Of a stretch of DNA of 64,000 nucleotides, positions 58,294 through 64,000 are shown one piece after another. The DNA is from Hibiscus mutabilis (Eukaryota > Streptophyta > Magnoliopsida > Malvales > Malvaceae). The first letter of the stretch is position 1, and each line of letters opens with the position of its first letter. Under the pieces are notes generated by a model. That model worked only from the letters and a program-made list of their open reading frames with translations. It was not told the origin of the DNA and searched no databases. Location: the NCBI GenBank assembly GCA_019671005.1, contig CM033745.1:5937146-6001145 (forward strand). Reading direction: 5' to 3'. A program made the position numbers and the translations under genes.

Positions 58294-58860
58294 GGTTTCT
58301 CCCAAGATACTTCGATTAAGGTCAGAAAAGAAGATTGAACGTAAGGAAGAGTTCAGGGAATTGAGGCTTTTCACTCGCCCTAATTTCGAGAATAGACGAA
58401 GACTCTGCATGTTGAGTCAAAAAACAAGAAAACGGTCGAGCCCTAAGATTAAATGAGGAAATGTTGGTGATAAGAGTTTCTGTATAAGAATAGTATAAGG
58501 ACCAGAAGTAGATTGGTTACAAAGAAAGGTTGTAACCCTGGAAGACGAGTAAGATGCTCACAAAGAAAGATTTGATTGTTTGTTGCTAAATCAGATTTGA
58601 GATGAGTATTCAATTGACAATATGAAGATTTAAGAGTATATATCAAAGGAGAAAAGAAAAGAAATCCGGGGATGACCTTTCAGTGGACGAAAGCTTATAT
58701 GAAGATCTCATAATCCTCACATGCATTACATGTAGTTAGACATCTCTAGGTTAGGAGCATGCTAACTTAAAAGCAATTTTGCTTATTTTAAATAGGTATT
58801 CAAAGACTTTGATCTTTAGCTTCATGTTAAAGAGGTAGATTTTTATTAAAGATGTCCTAT

Positions 58861-59115
58861 TGGTAACCATGTTGGCGTGAAATCTGGTTCTTAAGTCCTC
58901 CGGGCCATCAGTAAGACCTCCGAGCATGATGTTAAACCTTATTTTTTGATGTCAAAATAAGTAGGAACTGGGGCATCGTTTTAAGGGATGTTGGTAGCCT
59001 TTTGGCGTGAATCCATTTCTTAAGTCATTCGGGCCATCAGTAAGTCCACCAGGCATGATGTTAAGTCCTCCGAGATATCAATATGTCCTTCAGGCATGGT
59101 GTTAAGCCTTCTTTT
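58861..59115 (+). repeat. Short relative of the 41-bp array in element D
   Basis: Contains TTAAGTCCTCCGGGCCATCA and CCGAGCATGATGTTAA together with the spacer-like CATGTTGGCGTGAAATC. Only a few units remain, in two blocks about 130 bp apart. Confidence 0.6.
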
Positions 59116-59282
59116 GATGCCAATATGAGTAAAAATCGGGGCATCGAATTATTCACAACTTGAAGAATCAGTCGAGGAAAAGCAAAAAGTTCCAAAAGAA
59201 CTCGTGATTCCAAGGCGTCAAACAAAGAGGTAGTGGAAATCTCACGGTACTCGTGCCATAAGAAAAATGGGTGCCATTTTCA

Positions 59283-59945
59283 AAGACAAATGTTCTATAT
59301 AGGAAAAACCATATTTTCAAGACTTTTAAAGCGAAAAGTTCTATATAAGAAGAACTTGTAGCTCTAAGATTTCAGAGCGAAATGTTCTATATAGGAAGAA
59401 CTCCTAACTCCAAGTCTTCGAAGAGAAAAGTTCTATGTAGGAAGAACTCCTAGTTCCAAGATTTCAAAGCAAAAAGGTTATATATAAGAAGAACTCGTAG
59501 CTCTATGATTTCAAAACGAAGAGTTCTATATAGAAAGAACTCATAGCTCCAGAATTTCAAAGCGAAAAGTTATATATAGGAAAAACTCATTGCTTCAAGA
59601 TTTCAAAGCAAAAGGTTCTATATAGAAATAACTAGTAGCTCCAAGATTTCAAAACGAAGGTTCTATATAAGAAGCACCAGTAGCTCCAAAATTTCAAAGC
59701 GAAGAGTTTTATATAGGAAGAACTTGTAGCTCAAAAAATCCACCCATAGAAAGCGGAAGGTTCTATATAGGAAGAACTTGTAGCTCTAGAACTTTAAGGT
59801 GAAAAAGTTTTATATAGGGATAACTTGTAGCCTAAAGAGGTGTCACCAAGGACAAGCTAAAAGTTCTATATAGGAGGAACTTGCAGCTTCAAGGTGTCAC
59901 CAAGGGCAAGCTAAAAGTTCTATATAAGAGGGACTCGTGGCTCCG
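59283..59945 (+). repeat. TTCTATATAGGAAGAACTC tandem array, about 14 units
   Basis: Units of 45-55 bp read GTTCTATATAGGAAGAACT then CGTAGCTCCAAGATTTCAAA and GCGAA. Starts lie near 59289, 59339, 59383, 59430, 59477, 59523, 59569, 59617, 59662, 59707, 59761, 59808, 59863 and 59918. The motif contains an imperfect dyad, GTTC.TATATA..GAAC. Element C has four units at 15915-16070. Confidence 0.8.
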
Positions 59946-60033
59946 CATCTCCGGACAGAGAAGTAGGATAAAAATTAGTGCTTATGATCTTTGCTTTATT
60001 CTCGTTTCACAAAAATGAACAAAGAGGGATAGA

Positions 60034-61340
60034 TGTAATCACTAATTTTTGTTCAGGTTTAGTATTATTATATTATAATATTATTATTGTTGTTTACTAT
60101 TATTATTAAATTAAAAATTAATAACAAACTCGTTTATTAATATGTCCAAGTCCATTTACATAACCCAAAAAATATTTACATTACATATGGCCCATTTTAG
60201 GCCCAAACCTAATTGAAATCAGAAAACCCTAAACCTAATCTTTTTCTTCTACAGCCACTCAATCTCTACCGTTCGAACAAGATCTGATATGACGGTCCAT
60301 ATGAAGGAATATGTGACTGGCCAGCTCCCCCACGCGCGCGTGCAATTCACCGCCAGGACTGCTCAGCTTCCTTCATGTGCCCATCGATTCATCTTTCCCG
60401 TCCAAGTGGCGCCGGCTATCACGCCACCACTGTACGACCACCAGTTCTCCCAGCCACCATGTATGGTAAAAATTGATAAGGAGAGGATATCATAATTAGA
60501 TCATCAACAATGCAATCTTTTAATGTTTACTTATTCTTGTAAACAAAGAATCGGATATACATGATGTAAAAAAATCCATGTACTCAGATTCAAAAAAAAA
60601 TCAACAAAAAAAAGAAGATTTTTCAGATGTATATTTAGTTTTTTAATATTTCAAATCAAAAAAGAGAAAAAAATAAGAGAGATTCAGGGTTCTTACCCTT
60701 CGATCTTCAAATTTGCAGTCGCTTTGGTGGTCGAGGTTACCGTCTCCGGTGTCTCGGTTTACAAAACAAAGATTTTTTAAGGTTTTTGGTTCTGACTTAT
60801 GGTACATTTGGGTAAATAGGGATCGATTTTGAAAAATCTAAGTCGGATTTTGGGTTTTAGGTAAAGAGAAGTTTATTTAAGGTTCGATTTTGGAGTTCGC
60901 TGACGACCGACGACGTTTGAAGGCGGCTGGTACGGCGGAGGCTTGCCGGAATTTGAGTTTTGAGTATTAAATGTGTGAAGAACACTCAAGAACACGATGA
61001 ATGTTTCAGAAAAAAGGTTTTATTTTGATCCGTTTTCAAGGTGGTTATTCAAATGAAATCTATTTTTTGTTTTTTAACTTATATAGCACTCTTATTTAAA
61101 TAGTTTATTTACCCTCATTAAGGACCTCCGCACTGAATAATTTTTTCCATAATTCTCTTCCTTTTTAAAACTATTCAATTTAGTCACCACCTTCAACTCC
61201 ATTGTTTGGTTTCTTTAAATCGGCTTTTAAATTTTATTTCCCTTTTTTACTGAATATTTCTTTTTTATTTTTTTTAAAACGCCATTTAAGGCTGTTTTAT
61301 TTTTTTAAAAAACCCATTAAATGCCATTGATTCCCTTTTA
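60034..61340 (+). repeat. 3' LTR of element D
   Basis: Starts TGTAATCACTAATTTTTG directly after a purine-rich tract (AACAAAGAGGGATAGA, 60018-60033). It matches 47833-49106 with many substitutions and an extra segment near 61070-61130. Confidence 0.75.
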
Positions 61341-61769
61341 AATTCGGCTCCCCTTGCCCGGTATAAAAAAGATAGACAAATAAAGAGAACTCCCTCAAAA
61401 CTCATTTCTACTTGCCTTATCAAAATAAAATTGTTTGGGGCAAAACAGTCCAATTGGTTATCCAAAACGCTGCGTTTTTCCTCCCAGCAATTAAAGACAA
61501 CCGGGTGACCGGGTCGTACAGGTAACACAAACCAGGGAATGGTTCCCAACGCCCCACCAAGCCTGACCTTTGTCGCAACTCGCCAACGCTAGCGCCCGCA
61601 CAATTCCCGCACACGCACACGTTGCCTCGGCTCAACCCATGCGAGCCTTCTCTCGCACGTCATCGTCTTCCACCCCATAACAATCAATCCATCAAACACC
61701 TTATGAACTAAACCAAAGCTATATTTACTTCTTCCATTAAAACCTTTAAATTTCTGCCTCTTACATTCC
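61341..61769. other. Intergenic, GC-richer, possible promoter of the small ORF
   Basis: GC content rises relative to the flanks. Contains AAAACGCTGCGTTTTT (a near palindrome) near 61465 and ACCGGGTGACCGGGTCG near 61499. No TATA box is clearly placed. Nothing coding was identified. Confidence 0.35.
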
Positions 61770-62033
61770 ATGAAACCAACACTCATCATCGATCCTTCTC
61801 CCCATCCATCATTGAACACGAATAACACTTTCATAATTGAAACCGGCGAGCTTGACCCTTCGTCGAGACCCACCTCACGAACCCTAGAAACTGTCATAAC
61901 CACAACCTTAAACAGCACCTCGAAAATATCCCTTAGTCTGCCATTAACCTTTTCCAATCCTTGGCAAAGCAACCCCGAACCTGAACCTGCAAAAAAGAAG
62001 AAAAACAAGCACGGACACGACATTGGCCATTAG
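61770..62033 (+). CDS. Hypothetical 87-codon ORF
   Basis: A true ATG at 61770 opens a frame rich in Thr, Ser and Pro (TLIIDPSPHPS, TGELDPSSRPTSRTLE) with a basic tail PAKKKKNKHGHD. There is no signal peptide, membrane segment or known domain. It lies in a GC-richer island between element D and the purine permease gene. A long frame on the opposite strand (61589-62023) is Phe/Val/Gly-rich and looks like its shadow. It could be a small gene, the first exon of a decayed gene, or chance. I do not recognise it. Confidence 0.25.
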   Translation: MKPTLIIDPSPHPSLNTNNTFIIETGELDPSSRPTSRTLETVITTTLNSTSKISLSLPLTFSNPWQSNPEPEPAKKKKNKHGHDIGH

Positions 62034-63210
62034 CGCCGCAACCATGCTCATCGTCCAAAACCTGACTGCAAGGGCGACACGGTGACCTAAAACAAGAGAT
62101 CGGTCAACCTACACTCAGCTCCCCACGGCCGAGAGGTGGCCGGACACTCATCGGGCGTCGAACGTACAAGAACCGGCGAAGATTAGGCAAAAGTCAAATG
62201 CCCAAGTTGTGAGAATTTTCGCATTGTACGGACGCAACCTCCGATAGACATAGGCATGTCTGAAATTTAAGTTTAGGGTTTAAGGTTTAAAGAATTAGGG
62301 ACATTGTGTATTTTTAGGCTGTACGGTTTAAGATGTGAAATTTAAGATTAAGGTTTAGAATTTAATTTTTTTAATGTATGGTATAGAAATGACCACAATT
62401 AAAAAGCAAAAAAAAGTTATTCTAATTTAAGGATTGATTTTTTATTTAAGCGTTTATTATTATACAACGTTAAAACTAAGTTTAAGCACTAACTTGAGTT
62501 TCAAGTTACCCCAAATCAGTTATATGCCATCAAATTTCTTTCTCGCAACAAAGACAAACTTTTACGGTTCAATCACACTGTATGATTTTAATCTTATCCT
62601 GCAATTGCAATCAATACATACTTGTTTCTTAGCTATTATAGCCACGTGTCACTAAAAGAGGATCTTAAAACCGTTTCTGTAAAACGAAAAAACATAAATG
62701 GTTGTGTTTAATTTCTTTATTGCACTGATTTGAGTTTCAAACTCAGTTATATAAACCCAATGGTATAAATAAACAATATCTCTCTAACTGATTCTCCTTG
62801 AGACAAAAATACTATCAAATTCCCTTCTCGCAACACATGACCAACATTTACACTCTGTTTCAACTACAATCTTCAAGCATACAACAACACGTCCTGCATA
62901 CCCCATGATTCGGCTACAATCTTAAAACCCAATTGTCTTGGTTGTTCCGCACTGTCCCATTCTAATTGCTACTCCTTTTTCATTTAATTGGTAAATTTGA
63001 TGTTCTAATCTGAATATCTATTCCTATATGTAATGAAAAATAATGAAGAAGAAACTTGGGAATTTAATGTTTGAATAGTTGTTACAAGGACTATGGCTAG
63101 AGGCAACTTATTATCTAACTAGCTGGGAAAATGAATTACGAGAAAGGGGAAGAAAAAAGGAAAACTAATTACCCAAACCAATGTGAAGATGGAATTGCAG
63201 AGATGATGCT
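62034..63210. other. Intergenic with telomere-like degenerate repeat; 3' flank of the purine permease gene
   Basis: Around 62262-62370 there are degenerate TTTAGGG / TTTAAGG units (GTTTAGGGTTTAAGGTTTAA). The orientation is opposite to the similar run at 281-390. Two segments near 62460-62600 and 62720-62890 share wording (GAGTTTCAA, ACTCAGTTATAT, ATCAAATT(C/T)C(T/C)TTCTCGCAACA, ATCTT..C), an old local duplication. No gene seen. Confidence 0.45.
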
Positions 63211-64000
63211 CTAAACACCAGTGTCGAGATTATTGGGGAGCTCAACCGATTTCATGTCGGTTTCGGGAGTTTCTTTCGTTTGCTTTAGCTTCCTCCTTTT
63301 CTGCAGTGACTTGATGTCGGAGTAGAAGTATGAAAGGAAACCCCAGAGTGAGAGAACCAGGGACAGACCCTTCTCTGCTTCAAACTTCTCACGGAAGAAA
63401 ATCACTGCCAGAATCTCTAGAATTGGCAACTGAATGGCCGTCACCATGCCCGACAGCAGAGATGAAGCACAAAACACTATTCCTATTCCTCCCAGGAAAT
63501 AACCCTGCCATAATATTGCACTACTTACGGCAACCACGTAATATTTCGTTTCTCCCCGATCGAATTCCCTTGCTTCCCTTCCGATTACCTGCCCTCCCCC
63601 CAGAAAGAAAATCAATGTATCTGTTCTGTTCTATTCACCATAGTTAGACATTTAGCAAAGGAATAACATTTGAGGCCAAAAATCGAACCTTGAAATCATT
63701 GTTGACCAGCATGCCGATGGTGCAAAAAGCGGTAGCGAACACGCTCGTCACCAGCTGAATCTCCAACACAAGAGCGTACGTGATTTCTTGGTTTGCTTTC
63801 TGGTACATTAATTCCACCAAAGGCAATACCAATCCGTACAAAGCCTATGCAGCTAAGGTCATTAAGAACCCCACGGTATATTCCCTCTTCGATTCATTCT
63901 CCGCCTCGTCGCCGCTCGTCGGCACTGCCAAAATACCCGCCCCGATTGTCAACAAAAACACGGCGTTTATGGAATAAGCGCTGAACTTTTGTTTCACCAA
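63211..64000 (-). pseudogene. Purine permease (PUP family), C-terminal part, with in-frame TAG
   Basis: Two exons on the minus strand: 64000 (window edge) to 63689, and 63588 to 63211. A 100-bp GT/AG intron in phase 0 lies after NNDFK and before VIGREAREF. The reading shows the PUP hallmarks: VKQKFSAYSINAVFLLTIG, YGLVLPLVELMYQKA, EITYALVLEIQLV, GYFLGGIGIVFCASSLLSG, FREKFEAEKG and LSLWGFLSYFYSDIK. PUPs are multi-span plasma-membrane importers of adenine, cytokinins or similar bases. About the last 228 residues are here, with several hydrophobic spans. A TAG at 63847-63845 falls just before ALYGLVLPL, where an Ala or Ser is usual, and would remove the C-terminal half. Everything else, including splice sites and the final stop, is intact. 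The gene is either a very young pseudogene or carries a single sequence error. The N-terminal part is outside the window. Confidence 0.85.

Larger units (their letters stand above)
47833..61340 (+). mobile_element. Element D: diverged relative of element C (Tat/Ogre-type, non-autonomous)
   Basis: LTRs start TGTAATCACTAATTTTTG and the interior follows element C block by block. The shared blocks are: the GAACCCGGTTGAAA...GGGTGATGATCGGGGGCC block (49365 vs 9305), the small leader ORF, the Gag start, the hairpin motif, the TGTTTGGCA tandem, the CCTTCGGGTCATCAGTAAG-like motif and the TTCTATATAGGA array. It has no pol. It is interrupted by a solo copia LTR (51705-53160) and a 3.2-kb LTR-like insertion (55096-58293). 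The primer site is missing and the LTR right ends are uncertain. Confidence 0.75.

Noticed and set aside
61589..62023. Minus-strand ORF of 144 codons
   Set aside because: Overlaps the plus-strand 87-codon ORF, starts within a Phe run antisense to a Lys run, and resembles nothing known.

Overview
This window is plant nuclear DNA, almost certainly from an angiosperm, probably a eudicot. It is AT-rich and intron-bearing, is filled with nested LTR retrotransposons, and has two recognisable host genes: a PEPKR2-type protein kinase and a purine permease. Nothing bacterial was seen: no operons, CRISPR arrays, rRNA or tRNA genes. I cannot name the species from the sequence.

Layout. 0.7-1.6 kb: a hAT-type non-autonomous transposon with an exact 8-bp target duplication. 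2.1-32.1 kb: a three-level nest. The outermost is element A, a short-LTR Ty1/copia element of RE1 type. Its gag is split by element B, a Sirevirus-type Ty1/copia element flanked by an exact GTTAT duplication. Element B is split between gag and pol by element C, a 13-kb non-autonomous element of Tat/Ogre type with 2.85-kb LTRs, degenerate Gag remnants and long tandem arrays. Element A carries a further 1.4-kb insertion with an LTR-like look, and its right side ends in an inverted copy of its own LTR. 33.3-37.5 kb: a truncated copia relic (F). 38.9-40.6 kb: two nested hAT-like elements. 42.3-45.4 kb: the kinase gene on the minus strand, intact over three coding exons. 45.4-47.2 kb: foldback elements upstream of it. 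47.8-61.3 kb: element D, a diverged relative of C, itself hit by a solo copia LTR and a 3.2-kb LTR-like sequence. 61.8 kb: a doubtful 87-codon ORF. 63.2-64.0 kb: the 3' part of a purine permease gene on the minus strand with one in-frame TAG.

How it fits together. All the retrotransposon reading frames are broken by stops, frameshifts or insertions. The nesting gives a relative age order: A is older than B, and B is older than C. By eye, LTR divergence agrees with this.

The most unusual structure is inside element B. Downstream of its reverse transcriptase lies what looks like a complete second expression unit: a cluster of GTATCGATAC-type palindromes, a TATA box about 95 bp downstream, a leader with a candidate intron, and an extra ORF with a coiled-coil tail. 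The LTR of the same element has the same palindromes with the same spacing to its own TATA box.

Other points worth attention are the inverted-LTR terminus of element A with a matching CCTTG flank, the 41-bp array in element C whose higher-order repeats differ by whole 41-bp units, and the AGCTC array upstream of a minus-strand TATA box near 27.3 kb.
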